From positions 868,001 to 932,000 of the forward strand of contig JABELC010000009.1 in assembly GCA_028455995.1 (NCBI GenBank): a DNA stretch of 64,000 bases. The letters are read 5' to 3'. This DNA comes from Scleromitrula shiraiana. Taxonomy: Eukaryota > Ascomycota > Leotiomycetes > Helotiales > Sclerotiniaceae. The notes below the pieces were generated by a model that ran no database searches, was not told the origin of the DNA, and was given only the letters and a program-made list of their open reading frames with translations. Positions within the stretch are counted from its first letter, which is position 1; the number at the start of each line of letters is the position of its first letter. This document shows positions 11,813 to 23,965 of this stretch, in pieces. Made by a program: the position numbers and the translations under genes.

Positions 11813-13144
11813 CTTTGCGTCTAGAGATTATACGACGTCGACCTGCCAGTGATTGAATAAAACTTGAAGAGAAAAAAAATTCTAGAATGAATAATAAGGC
11901 TATGGATCGACCATTAAAACGGGGCAGAGGGACTTGGCATATCTAGATATCTGTATCAGATTCAGCTCAACTCAATAGGGATAGGATCAGATTGCGTTTC
12001 ATAAAAGTCAATTCGTAGCGATAGGAAGTGTCGCGTAAGAAAGGAAAGGATTCTGGAAATCCTGCGAAATGGGGTCACAACTCTGCCATATGACTGCAGT
12101 AAACGGAATCTTATACGGCTTAGAGATTTAATCCCTGTGACCATTTCTGCAACTCTAATCTGACAAGCAAGACGGGACAAGACTATCTTGATGTTACTCT
12201 GCAGTAATCACGGCCTTAGCATATGTATAAATCTTTTTTCTGGAAATAAGAACCGTATTTGAATGCTCCTGGGATGCCGCACAAGACTTGAACCCCCGGC
12301 GTTGAACAATGATAATCTATATTCAGTAAGCCAGTGGTACCACAACAAGCCAAGCCACCTCACACTGCATCGGTGCATTTTCTAGAAATATCTTATAGAA
12401 ATAAACTTCTGGACCTCGTTTAGAATACGGGAGTAGATTGAACACTGAAGACTGATATTCGGAAAGAAGTTGTATTGGGATCTACATCTATACCAGTATG
12501 TTCATCTCACCAGAAATAAGACCATTAGTATCATGATAAAGATGTTATTCGGACCCGAAAGTTCTCACTCCAACGTAATAATCAGTTTAGCCTAAATTCA
12601 AGAATTCCAAAACAATCAATTAACACAGGCGCCTAGAAAAAATAGCAATTTCTAAAGTACGTAATCTCTGTTCTTGAGGCTGCTGAGATAATATCATGAA
12701 TAAACAAATTTGTGCTCCTCACAGCTCAGGATACACATCATACCGTTACAGCAGCCTGAGAGATACATGTGAAAACGCCCAATAAGTGATTTGGGTCTTG
12801 ACTGGTCTGAAATCTATAAAGGATTCATATGTGCCCCTCTTATATCTCACACTGGATCTACTCTTGGCAGGTAGCAGTGATCGAAAAGTGCAAAGTGCTT
12901 AAGCTTCTGCGGGTATGTGGAGAGGTACTTTAATACTCGTAAGGCCCAACCAACTGAATGACTCTTAAGGTACAGAGATATCAGCGGCTAATGCAGCATG
13001 GTAGTTTCAGAAACATATCTTGTCAGCACAGGCTGACAGGGGGACAAAACCTCACGACTACTAGTACTCGTCGTGACCCCGAAACAATCCACTTACTACA
13101 GCCACATCAAACCACTTCATTGCACCAGTTTATCGTTTGCCACT
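11813..13144. other. Intergenic between divergent genes
   Basis: About 1.3 kb separates the divergently transcribed receptor-like gene (minus) and desaturase gene (plus), so it should hold both promoters. No regulatory motif was identified. A tRNA-like B-box sequence (GGTTCAAGTC, minus strand, near 12290) is present but does not fold into a full tRNA. Confidence 0.4.
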
Positions 13145-14715
13145 ATGTCTGCCACCGCAACTACCACTGGAAGCCAAGTGGAAGCTCTCTCAGCAGATGC
13201 TGTATCTCGAGTTCCTTCCACATCTGTGTCGCAAAGCACATACGGCCGCTTGGTCGATGGCTACGGGAATGAGTTCAAGGTTCCTGAGTACACTTTCAAG
13301 GAACTCAAAGATGCCGTTCCAGCCCATTGCTTTGTCAAATCACCCCTCAAGGGTTATCGGTATATTTTGCAAGATTTCATCGGTCTTGGAGTGACATTTT
13401 ATCTCTTCAACACCTATGTCACCGAAGCCAATGTTCCATCTTGGGGCACGAGATTCGCGCTCTGGTCGTTTTATACCTTTCTCCAGGGGCTGTTCGGTAT
13501 TGGAGTCTGGGTAATGGCCCACGAGTGTAATCACGGTGCATTTAGTGATTCTAAGTTAATGAACGATATCACGGGATGGGTTCTGCACTCAATTACCCTC
13601 GTCCCATACTTCTCGTGGAAACTTTCCCACAAGCAACATGTAAGTAGAGAAATTGGCGTTCATTGACTATTCAAACAATGAAAATTGCTAATTTGTTCAC
13701 AGCATGCGATCCACAACAACCTTGCAAAGGATATGCAGTTCGTACCAAAGGTGAGCACGAATCTTGATTTGCAATCTTTGACTTTGCCCCTAGCTTTTCC
13801 ATATTAGGAATACTAACAATCCGGTTGTTGGATAAGACACGTGAAGCCTACGGTGCGCATACCGGCAAAGATACCCACTCAAATTGGGAATTTACCGAGG
13901 AAATGCCACTTCGTACAGCTACTGAGCTTATCGGGCAACAACTAATAGGTTGGATATATTATTTGCTGGCCAACGATTCTGGTTCGGAAGGTTATAAAAA
14001 TCGTCCAGATGGCCGAGGTGTTGGTAAAAAGAATGGGTTCGGAGGAGGGGTTAACCACTTTGATCCTAATTCACCCCTCTTCGATGAAGATCAAGGCCAT
14101 CTCATCTTGCTCAGTGACCTTGGTCTCGCGATTGTCTTGGCATCCACGACATATATCGGTTATGTCCACGGTTGGATGAATATTTTTGTCTGGTATTGGA
14201 TCCCATATCTTTGGGTTAACCACTGGCTTGGTATGTACTGAGATACCGCCATATCGAATGCACACTCTGTTTATTTGACTAACAACTTCTATTTAGTGGC
14301 AATTGCATATACCCATCACACGGACCCCGCGTTACCAAAATATCAGCCAGAACTCTGGAATTACGTGCGTGGAGCCGCTGCGACCATGGACCGCGATATG
14401 GGTTTCATCGATCGATGGTTTTTCCATGATATTGTAGGAACGCATGTGCTTCACCATACGATTCCCACTATTCCCTTTTATCATGCTAGAGAGGCAACAG
14501 AAGCTATTAAATCAGTGATGGGAGAGCATTATAAGTCCAACATGAATGGAATTCCTGGCTTCCTGAAGAGTATGTGGACAAGCGCTCGATGGTGCCAATG
14601 GGTTGAACCATGTGAAGGGGCCGAGGGACTAGGAAAGGCTGTTTACTTTCATCGTAACAGTAACGGCCTAGGAGTCGCGCCCATGAAGAACACTCCTGAG
14701 AAGGTGACAAACTAG
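13145..14715 (+). CDS. Delta-12-type (omega-6) fatty acid desaturase, divergent paralogue
   Basis: Four exons, 13145-13639, 13703-13750, 13837-14230 and 14297-14715, give 451 residues. All three histidine boxes that bind the di-iron centre are present: HECNHG (residues 126-131), HKQHH (162-166, assembled across intron 1) and HVLHH (362-366). Around them are GWVLHSITLVPYFSW, AKDMQFVPKTREAY and the TMDRDMGFIDRWFFHDIVGTH block, all typical of membrane acyl-lipid delta-12 desaturases of the ER, which convert oleate to linoleate. Box 1 in the canonical enzymes is HECGHQ; here Gly is Asn and Gln is Gly, so product or regiospecificity may differ. Four helix-rich stretches flank the boxes. The ATG chosen starts MSATATTTGSQVEALS. 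A frame stretches further upstream but has no earlier ATG. Confidence 0.85.
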
Positions 14716-14886
14716 ACATTAGAACGGCCAATTCATAGGTTGGAGGCAATGGTGTTTGTCATTGCACTGATAAGTATTAAAACCCATATTTGACAGCGTT
14801 ATTCGCAAGAGTAGGCCTAAATAGACATATACACCATCCTAGAGATCCACTAGATCTAGAATTTAGACCAATCGAAAGATCAAAAT

Positions 14887-17800
14887 CTAATCCCACCATC
14901 TTTTATCCAATCGTTCTAGAAACTCCACATCAACGTTTATAAAACTTTTCCATAAATCTACCTCCAATCTCCAAGGTCTCATTTGAATGGCATAAGTTAC
15001 ACCAGATACCATTTTCAACAAGTCCTGTTCATCCTCGCCCATCACCAAGAATTTGTCCCTCTTGACAACTACTTTCTTGCCAAATTGGCGCTTGAATGGC
15101 GTTATCCTTGTAGTCCCTGTTACGTGAATAGAATATTCTGAATGGGGCATGTCTTTAGGAACAAACAGCCACGCATAAAGTCGCCCAACAAGATCACGGA
15201 AAGATACTTCATCGCGCTTTTCATACCCAACCATCAAAGGATAAAAGTGAGCGCCGGTCCATAGACTTAGCACAGCAAACTTGGCTTTGGAATGTGATTT
15301 TAGAAACGTGCGCGCGGTGTGAAGAAAAGGTGTGACAGTCATGGGAGTATTGAGACCACCAGGTGGCGCATTGATGCTTTCCATCGCAGGACGCCAATCG
15401 ATGAAGAGATCTGGCTTGTCAGGACGAATAATCTCAGTACCGGAGAACGCTTGTCCCTGGAAATGTCTTGATGCATGGCTGCGGATAACACCAGATTTGT
15501 AGACTATTATAGTCAAGCGCATTAGTTATATTGTCAAATAGATGGAGTCAAAGGGAAACTTACGATGTGCGATGATGGGTCGTATTATCAAATCCCACTC
15601 AAAAGGCATTTCATCAAGATCATCGTCATGCTTCATCTTCTTATATATCTTATCAAGTTCATCATAGAATTCAGCAGGGCGATAGGTTGGAGATATATGG
15701 GTTCTCATATTAGGGAAATTCTTGGCTCGTTCCTCCTGATTGAATATTGATGAATTTTTGAATTCAGTTCCCTTCTCCGAATCCAAGAATTGTGGGTTGA
15801 AGAACGGGTATACTTTCCCAAGTGCTTTGTGCAAGTCCTTGCAATCCGGTGGCATCACGTCCAACCAATCGAGCAGTTCAAAGCTGAGAAGTGTCGATGA
15901 AGTCATGAGGCTTGCTTGGTTGAACTTACGGGATTGCTTGGTCATGCTGATCATTTCTGAGTATTGTTCTTGCGAATTCGGTGTGAGGTCTGCCATATGC
16001 CAAACTTTCTTGAAAACTGGATATGTCAGTTAGATGTTATGTTATAGAGCACAGTAAACCATACCTTTAGCTTTCTCTTTATCCATGAATGAAAAGAATT
16101 CATCATGCATGGCTTGCGGATCATCCTTTGGAGGCATCCGCCTATCCTTTAATGAAAGTCTTCGCATGACATCTCTAAGCTCTTCGGGAAATAGTTCAAG
16201 TGCACTAATATCCTTCACGACCCCAGCATCTCGTGGTGACGGGAAAAATTCATCATCACTGTAATCTTCACCCTCGTCTTCATCTTCATAATCATCTTCA
16301 ATACTCTCATCTTGATCGGAAAAATCGCTACCAGTGGCTGACATCTCATCAGAATCGTAATCAGAATCCTCCCACTCCCATGAAGCATCTATAAATCCCT
16401 TGAGCGAAAAACCCTCCTCCTCCCATGTACTGAGAGGTTCACCTGTACCTAGGTTTAGAGGATTCGGTCTCTCAGCAGTCCGCTCTTCGGGAAACAATAT
16501 CTCATCTTCCAAGGCATCTGCATCATTATACAATAAATTTCTGGGGATTATATCAGGCTCTGTGCTTGGGTTGATGTTTTCCATTGGTCCAAAATAAAAC
16601 CTTGACCGGCTATCTGTAATAACATCCCAGACACTCGAGATTGCGGTGTCGCCAGGCTTGATATCACACAAATTGTCGTTGTCGTCTCTATAAATTGTCT
16701 TCAAAACAGGCGCTGCAAGATTGTATAAATCTGCACCACTGCGACATCGAAGTGCTTTCATAAGCATCTACAAATCTGTCAGAAGCTGGTCAATTTGAAG
16801 ATATAGTTAGAGGAAGAACTCACTCTTTGTACAAGATTGAATAGTCCAGCGAAAGTTCTCCCTGACTCATAATCCCAAACATAGATATCGTAGTATTCCT
16901 TAAATGAAAAACTCCAGTGTCGGTAGCGCTCCACCTCTTCAAAAAATTCAGGACCGACTTTCTTCAGGACATTCCACTCATTTTTCGAAGCTCGCCCGAG
17001 CCCACTTTTTTCCCGCCATAGCCATATTTCTTCTTCGGGAGGCTTTATCAATAAACGGCCACTCTCGGCATCCCGAACAAGAACAATTACACTATGAGTC
17101 TGCATCGAAAGATATTGGATGAGGCGGCGGCTGGCTTGATCATCTCGTTTTATATGAGCACAGACGATATTCCTTGCTTGGCTATCAGCGCGTTAGTGAT
17201 TGCGTATGATACAATATGTTAAAAGCAACATATTTGGTGTAATTCGTATTTAAGATCGTAACGATAAAATCTGAAACTGGATAAACTTACAACACAGCAT
17301 GAGCACGTCGAAATCGACCGCGACCACCTTGAGAGTGGTTAACGCTCATATTTCTAGCATCCGGACTTGAACTATCAAAGTACATAATGAATCCCTAAAT
17401 GTCACGTCAGTATGCTTGGTTACGCATGAACTACTTCCATTGGCAGTTGATTATCTATGGAAACGTATGATAAAAGTTGTTAACATTTCGAGGGAACCAT
17501 ACCAATTGGAGTGCTTGCTGTTTGTATCTATTGCCAACCCACGTTGCCCAATTTGCACCTGGAAAATAATTCCAGCAGGCCAGAATGTTTAGCTCGAAGA
17601 ACTCTTCCCAGTTACGACACAAGGAAACTGCGGCATGCAAGCTGCTATCTTTTGCAATAAGGCAGAAGTGTAACCACCCGCCACGACTCATTGCTTTATC
17701 ACTAGGATAATTCCAAATTGTTCTCCCGCAAATCTGAAGACGGATCTTCCTACGCATCCTTTTTTGAGATTTTCGTGCTCCAAAATTAACTGCTGTACCC

Positions 17801-19549
17801 TCCGAACCCCCAAGAATATCTTCCCAAGATGGGATCATATCGCCGAAGTTCTTTCTTGCTGCTTCCCTAGCTCGCTCACGCTTTGAAAGCCATTTCTCAG
17901 GGAGTACGCTCGGGTGTTGACGAAGCCCCCCGAATTTTATGTCGTATGGATCCTTAGGCTCCTCGTTTTCTTTATCATTTTCATCTCCGGACTTTGTCTC
18001 CTTATCTGCGTCTTCCTCTTCCTCTTCTTCATGATCGGAACGGAAGAAATCGGCGCATGCATCGCGGATCTCTTGAAGCCCTGGTTTTTCCATCTTAAGA
18101 CAAAGGTCTCTGAGTGCAGGGCCCGTTACTTCTTCATCTGTAAGGAAGGAGTCAATACTATCAGCGCGGAGGGCAGCTGGTAAAAGAGTAGCGTGCCCTA
18201 GTAGAAGTCGGCAAAATAGTAAGTGTTTGATCTCGGATATTTCACCAAGGAGCCGTTGTATATCATCTTCTGGGAAAGATCGCGTCTTGGTCTCCATAAC
18301 AGGGTTCTCCACGGATCCAACTACCATCATTCCACCACGGCCGCGATTGATCTCCGTTCCATGGGCTAGCCTCTCATGCATGGCTTCACGACTCTCGATG
18401 AGGCTCTTGTCTGGAAGTTCTTGAGGCTCAGATGACCCCGAAGGACTAGCTGCAGCTGCAAGTTTCTTCTTTTTCTTTTTCGCTTTCTTAGACAAAGCAG
18501 AACTCTCGGGTTGAATAGGACTGTTATCATTGGCGTTCATAGTCAAACCAATTTCTTGAGGGGTTGGCTTCGGCTGCTCACCTGCGATGGGTTCGAGCGT
18601 AACCTGATCTTCTGGTGAAGCCATCCACAGAAAATGACGAATGAGATCTGCGGTTGTTTAGTCACTCCAATACCTAAGGGATATATAAACGACATACCAA
18701 CGAAATTCCCTTTGCCATCTTCCAGGATATCCTCAATAGGATCCCAGTCCATCCCATCATCTGCGTCTTTGGTTTCTCCCTCCTTCATTTTCTCCTTATA
18801 AACTTTCTCCAAGAAAGCGTCCTGCTTTTTCTTGTCTTCCTTCTTCCGATGTTCCTCCATCCTCTGTTTTGCTTGTTTCCAATTTCTCTGCCAAAGTTGT
18901 GCCTCTTGCTTTATCTTCTTCTGTTCCTTTTCTCGATGCATTTCCTCGTCATCTTGGCATTCTCGTACCCAATTGAACCACTGTTTGTTCTTATACAACA
19001 CCTAAAGTTCACAGATCAACATTGCTCTACCACCAATAAAAGAATATAAAGTATACCTCAGCACTTCTCCTCTCCAATTTTTCCAAAGCTTTGGTCACAA
19101 ATCCTTTTTGATTAACCAATTGATCCAAAAACTTCTCGTGTCCATAATCCATCCGAACACTAAAGAATCGACTATGGTGCAACCGCCTTGCCCTTATAAC
19201 CCTCTCCAATAACTGATATTTCGTCCATAGCCAATCATGTATTTCCTTACACTCTTGCTCTGTTGTCACGCCTTCAAATGTTTGGTTCACGAGTGGAACT
19301 TTCGTATGAGCAAGATATGACGGAGTGTTCTCGTTGAGGCGTTCGAGTTTCGCGGTACGGAGCTTATATCCGCGATACAAACCTGCATATTGTTAAAATG
19401 GGTATTGTTAGAAGAGCGGAATTGGTACCTTGGCATTGTTTAGAATGGAAGCTACAAAAGAGCCCATTCACAGAAGTAGCTTTTTCTAAACAGCGCTTTT
19501 CGTCAGATACGTTCAGTGCATTGCATTGTGATGGTGGGTTTGAACCCAT
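14887..19549 (-). CDS. Large conserved fungal protein of unknown function (1376 aa)
   Basis: Nine exons: 19549-19429, 19382-19057, 19001-18698, 18647-17503, 17394-17291, 17181-16824, 16767-16065, 16016-15564 and 15503-14887. All introns are GT-AG and every junction keeps frame. The N-terminus has a possible zinc-binding set (SQCNAL, RCLEKA, GLFCSFHSKQCQG), a pattern of four cysteines and one histidine I recall from other filamentous fungi without a named function. A long charged coiled-coil-like segment follows (EMHREKEQKKIKQEAQLWQR, then KQRMEEHRKKEDKKK), then KKAKKKKKK (nuclear-signal-like) and two acidic runs (DHEEEEEED; DYEDEDEGEDYSDDE). The C-terminal half is globular-looking, with IWLWREKSGLGRASKNEW and GLYAWLFV-like hydrophobic stretches. 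No catalytic motif was seen. A nuclear or RNA/chromatin-related role is only a guess. Confidence 0.75.
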
Positions 19550-20039
19550 TTTGATATTCTTGGAACATCAAAGAGGATGCGGAGCTCCAATGTCTCGACA
19601 CGGGACAAGGACCTCCAAGCTATGAATTTCAAAAAAACCCATAGTGGGGATCAGGAGAAACGCGTCGTGCTGGCGTAGTTTCTGTTATCGATAAGGATTG
19701 GCATCACTAGCTGCCGAGGCTGCGTATCTGAACCGATTGGCCCGGACCACTGGCGAGCATGGCCCGATGTTTCTTCCGGGACACAATGCATCAGTGAGGA
19801 GTTTGTGGCTTATACAAATATTACATATACACTAGAATGCAATCTAGGATTTGATAAGTTGGATGCTGAAATATCATTTGGCAAAAGAAGCTTCAGAAAC
19901 ATGATTGTATAGGCTCTGAACTTATATTTGGTTTGATTTGGTAGTATACTAATGCTTAAGTACACCTGACATACCCCCCTTGATACCGATTTATTCCTAA
20001 CGCAAATTATCAATAGGGATTATTAAGCTCAAGCGTTCA
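19550..20039. other. Intergenic, nothing recognised
   Basis: Holds the upstream side of the nine-exon gene and the 3' flank of the secreted-protein gene. No motif or repeat seen. Confidence 0.4.
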
Positions 20040-20546
20040 TTAACTTACTGCTAAACAATAATAGATCGATTTACAACTCTCAACACCTTCTCCGTCGTCA
20101 ATGTAGTACAACTGTCTGTTGTCGTCTTTGTAGCAATCGAAAGTATGGAAGCCATTTGTAGCATAACCTGCATAGTTGAAGTTTCCCACACTCTGTCCAT
20201 TGGAGTTGATGAACGTATGTACAGTGACGCCTGTAGAGAACGTGCAAGAGACTTCACCACCTTCCCAGATAGTATTGCCGGAGTTGGGGAATCCGTATGT
20301 CTGGCAAACATTGCCTGAGGAAGGAACTTCAAGATTCTGGGAATCTTGACCAGCGGCATAGCAAGAAAGAAGTCAGTGAAAGATGCATATAGAAGGTTAA
20401 AGTACTCACTAATCGAGCTCTGAATAATGGTATGTGCCGGAGCCACTTTGACTGATGCAATTAGAAAGGTAAATGGTCTCAGGTGCGGCAGACGTGGTAG
20501 CCGAAAGGGCGAGCGAAACCAAGAAAGGAGCAGAGATGGTCTTCAT
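20040..20546 (-). CDS. Small secreted cysteine protein with apparent GT-TG intron
   Basis: Exon 1 is 20546-20410 and exon 2 is 20361-20040, giving 152 residues. Residues 1-20 (MKTISAPFLVSLALSATTSA) are a classic signal peptide. The mature part has six cysteines (in SNC, NVC, VSC, FDC, ESC, YYC) and is rich in Gly/Tyr/Asn, like fungal small secreted or effector-type proteins that carry a YLSNC...SELDYY start. The intron (20409-20362, 48 nt) has a strong GTGAGT donor and a CTGAC branch site 10-12 nt before its end, but the only join that keeps the frame ends in TG. The nearest AGs create an immediate TAA after SELD. It is therefore either a rare non-canonical splice or a gene recently broken at its acceptor. 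Function unknown. Confidence 0.6.
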
Positions 20547-22212
20547 CTTAATGGATAGTTGTAGGTTATGGAGAATTGGAAAGTGTTTGATTTGGCAATG
20601 TTTTCTTGGTCTGAATATATCGAGTACTCGGAGGTATATATCCCCATTTTCCATCTCCCAAACTACCTCCATCTCCAGATAAGATGATCATGGGTATCAG
20701 AATTTTCCTTGAAGCTACTAGTTCTCACAGTCAAAGTATTGTAGATTATGGAATCATGCATTTCCCACTAAAACACCAATGACAGTGGTGCACTACGAAG
20801 ATGAGAATGATGTTTTTTTCTCGTAGTTATAAAATACACCAAATAGTAATCAAGTAACCCAGTTACATGGAATAGTCATCAAGTGTCTCACGAAACTAAG
20901 CTTTTTACTGAAAAGCTTCAAATTGTCACCCTGCAGCATATTGATGAGGTTGAATGTATAAGATCAGCTTATTCCTCAAATAGAAAATGCTTGCACCACT
21001 TAATGTAGCTATCAGAAAATCAATCCCCGGATGTATGAATCCGCAATAATTAGCTACTGGCCAAATTGTTCACCATGGGTGTACTCTGACATATGAATTG
21101 ATTACTCCTCCGCTATTAGCACAAACAACGCATTATAGTTCTCATTTCAGCTCGAATTTGAGAAGATGGCGTCGTGTAAACGCACTCTCGGAGTTTTTGC
21201 ATAGCAAGCTTTCATATCATTCGGGAAAATGCAGGCACCATGAGAAAAATGCTCTCAATTGTTGTATCAAAGTACACTCCATTCATTCTCAATCCTATCG
21301 ATGGTTGAATGTTGATCGTGTGCAGAATGTATCTTTAAATTATAGAAAATGCTGTTGACTTCCAGAAAGTAAATGAAAGTGATCAAAAAGCGGGAGGGAG
21401 ACCTGCAGGCTTCTGCACATTTACTCGATTTGATGTTGGCCTTTAATACCCATATTTATTCTCAGATACGTAGTACTCTACTAACAAAGCTTCACAGAGC
21501 CTACTAGGTATACTAAAGTATGAGTTGCTTCTCGAAAATGTTTGATGACAGAAATTTATTGCCCCCAAAAAAGTGCGGTCTTCGGGGATATATGAGAATT
21601 TGATAACTGGATATGAATTATATTATTAGCATTATTTAGTCTGATGACATAGAAGGATTCACGCAATAAAATTCTTGATAATACTTCTGATGTGTGGTAT
21701 GAGGTTGGTTCATATGGAATAATAAAGTGGTGTTAGTGTTATAGCGAAGATTACTCGAGTACTGTGGTATATATGTATAGGACTGAAGGGAGCGCGCGTA
21801 GCAGAATAAAGGCGGGGTAACATCACTTTTGGCACTCTTCGGAAAATAATCAACACCTTACTTGCCCAACCAACACATATTGATACTTTCTACGCCACAG
21901 GATTACTTGGAACTATTGAATCGACTGCCAACTTTTGGGAGCATTTAATTCGATATGTAACTATATTAACCCCACAGATAGAGACCACTGCTAGCGGTAT
22001 CTATTAGCAACACGCCTGCAGTTGGTATTCATAAGCTGGGAGTTACACTTCTATTTCGACCGACAAGGGCTCATTAGTCCGGCGAATAACTTTTGGTTAA
22101 ACACCAGGTGGCGTAGCTATGTATTCCCTTGAAGAGCCAAATTATTGGAGATACTTGTTAATAACTAAGTTAACCCTAAGATACCATCATACCATCCTGT
22201 TCGTATGACTCC

Positions 22213-22226
22213 GGGGGGGGGGGGGG
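22213..22226 (+). repeat. Poly-G tract (14 nt)
   Basis: Uninterrupted run of 14 G in the shown assembly. Length is likely polymorphic or error-prone in sequencing. Confidence 0.9.
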
Positions 22227-22327
22227 TGGAACGGTACAATACGGGTTCATTCCTTGTATTGTATAAATCTGTTCAAGGAGATCAAGAAGGGTGTTGTACG
22301 CCGTCGAGAGTATATATCTCCTCAACG

Positions 22328-22350
22328 GGCACGTGACGTAAGGTCACGTG
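22328..22350. promoter_or_regulatory. Paired CACGTG E-boxes
   Basis: Two CACGTG palindromes start at 22330 and 22345, one as GCACGTGACG and one as GGTCACGTG, 9 bp apart and about 130 bp before the ATG of the oxygenase pseudogene. RTCACGTG is the site of Cbf1-type bHLH factors, known to act in sulphur and other metabolic gene control. They may be a remnant of that gene's promoter. Whether they are bound is not shown. Confidence 0.4.
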
Positions 22351-22481
22351 TTGACTGTACAAACACATCCGTCTAGTTATCACAAAGAATCACCCGGCTC
22401 AAGAAACCTAGCCGCAGGACATCTTTATGATCTTCCCTCAAATCACTTTCTCAAACACAAGCACCCCTGAATCTTTACACA

Positions 22482-23965
22482 ATGCCCACATCCACATACT
22501 TCTCTAAGTATCCCCCTTTTTCGTCGGACATCTCTGTAGCCAAACTCCCTACAATCTCTTTCTCAAAGCTTCTCTCCAACGACGAAGATGAGTCCAACTC
22601 TGTTTTCGAAGTCAGCCGTATGATGGGGTTTTTTCTTTTTGATTTGCCGGGCTGTCAGGCCGGCGATGAAGTTTTGAAAAATGCGGAGATCATGTTTGAC
22701 TTGAATGAAGAAGTAAGCGCACTTCTTTAAGATGAGCTAATGAAATATGCCTATAAGCCTCCTACCTCTTTATTTGGGTATTAGCATTATTCTCTATGGT
22801 CCCCTCTGCATTTCATTTTCTCCTTTTCCGATAAATAATCTTAGCTACACGTGTCTTACATCCAGCTACAAGCACCTAGGAAACCTCAAGATCGAATCTG
22901 GTTTACCAGATCGAGTGGAATTTTATAATATCGGTCGTGACGACATGGCTGGTGTATCAGCACCGCTTATTAATCCACCATGCATCGAAAATACCCGGCC
23001 GATAGTAAAATATTTCATGCAGCAAGCTAATGGAATAGTGGAACTCATTTCTGGACATTTCGAAAAGCAGCTAAGATTGGAAAAGGAAACATTGACAAAA
23101 CTACAGCCGATCACGGAGTCAAGTGGAACGAGTCTCAGGATGTTGAGATGTGAAGCTCAGGTGAGCTGAAGAATGACTTTGTTCTTTCCTTCTCATTGCC
23201 AGTGACTTTCATTATCATTCCAAGTTTGGATATACAATGTACACTTTCTCGGCGATACTCCATGGTCTCTCGAGTCTGAAAGCTACTACATATTGTGTTC
23301 TTTTTTCTACAACCATTTCTCCGCCATGACCTCCGAACATCCACAATTCCTCTTCCCAAGCTACGTGTTCACCAGCCGCTCAATGACCGTCGAAACTCTC
23401 TCCTCGGTCATACAGACATTTGATCTCTTACCCTGCTTTTCAACATAGCCGGTGGTCTACAACTTCTTGCTCCCGATGCAGGTACGTATTCGTGCTTAGA
23501 TCTTATCAAATCATGGAAGTACAAAACAGTTAATTGCCTTCAACAGACCCATCCATTGACTCCTCCTGGAACTACATAAAGTCCGAACCCTCCACCTGCA
23601 TTGTCAATCTTGGTGATGCAATGATAGAGTGGACAGCTGGAATTTCTCGATCTAATATGCACAGAGTTACTTATGCACCTGGTGAACAAGGAGCCACGAC
23701 TCGTTATAGCTTGGCCTACCTGTTTCGACCCTCGAGCGATGCTCCGATGAAACGGCTTGCGCCTCCGCTTCACCATTCTTCTTTAGTGCCACAGATTCTA
23801 GAGGGAGAAGAGGTTGATAATGAATTGAACGCTAGAGATTGGGAGGCTCAAAAAGCAGTTGCTATTAGAGCCGAAAAGGACAATGCGAGAAGCAGAGGAG
23901 GAAGACCGTTCAACACCGATAGAAAACAGGTGTCTCCTGCAGTTATTGAAGCTGGCAATGCTTGA
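22482..23965 (+). pseudogene. 2-oxoglutarate/Fe(II) oxygenase (isopenicillin-N-synthase-like), two stops
   Basis: Four exons, 22482-22777, 22866-23160, 23376-23481 and 23547-23965, keep a single frame of 371 codons but contain two stops. TAA at 22728-22730 (codon 83) lies between SALL and DELMKYAYKPPTSLFG. TGA at 23421-23423 (codon 213) directly follows GHTDI. The family signature is otherwise intact: N-terminal LPTISFSKLL and MMGFFLFDLPG, GLPDRVEFYNIGRDD, iron ligands His209-x-Asp211 (HTD) and His271 (SNMHRV), and the 2-oxoglutarate Arg285 in RYSLAY. Such enzymes hydroxylate or oxidise small molecules, often secondary metabolites. The first stop is CAA to TAA-like (C to T), the second would be GGA to TGA. 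Alternatives are assembly errors or stop readthrough. The first intron donor (GTATTA) is weak. Confidence 0.8.

Larger units (their letters stand above)
20547..22481. other. Intergenic, 1.9 kb
   Basis: No supported gene. Contains a 14-G homopolymer and, close to the next start, two E-box palindromes (annotated separately). The 21.0-21.9 kb part is moderately A/T-rich with no recognisable protein relic. Confidence 0.4.

Noticed and set aside
12280..12360. tRNA-like sequence on the minus strand (B-box GGTTCAAGTC and A-box-like TGGCTTG)
   Set aside because: Acceptor ends do not pair and the T-arm stem is mismatched; at most a relic or chance match.
13326..13530. Alternative frames over the desaturase
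   Set aside because: Out-of-frame shadows of the histidine-box gene.
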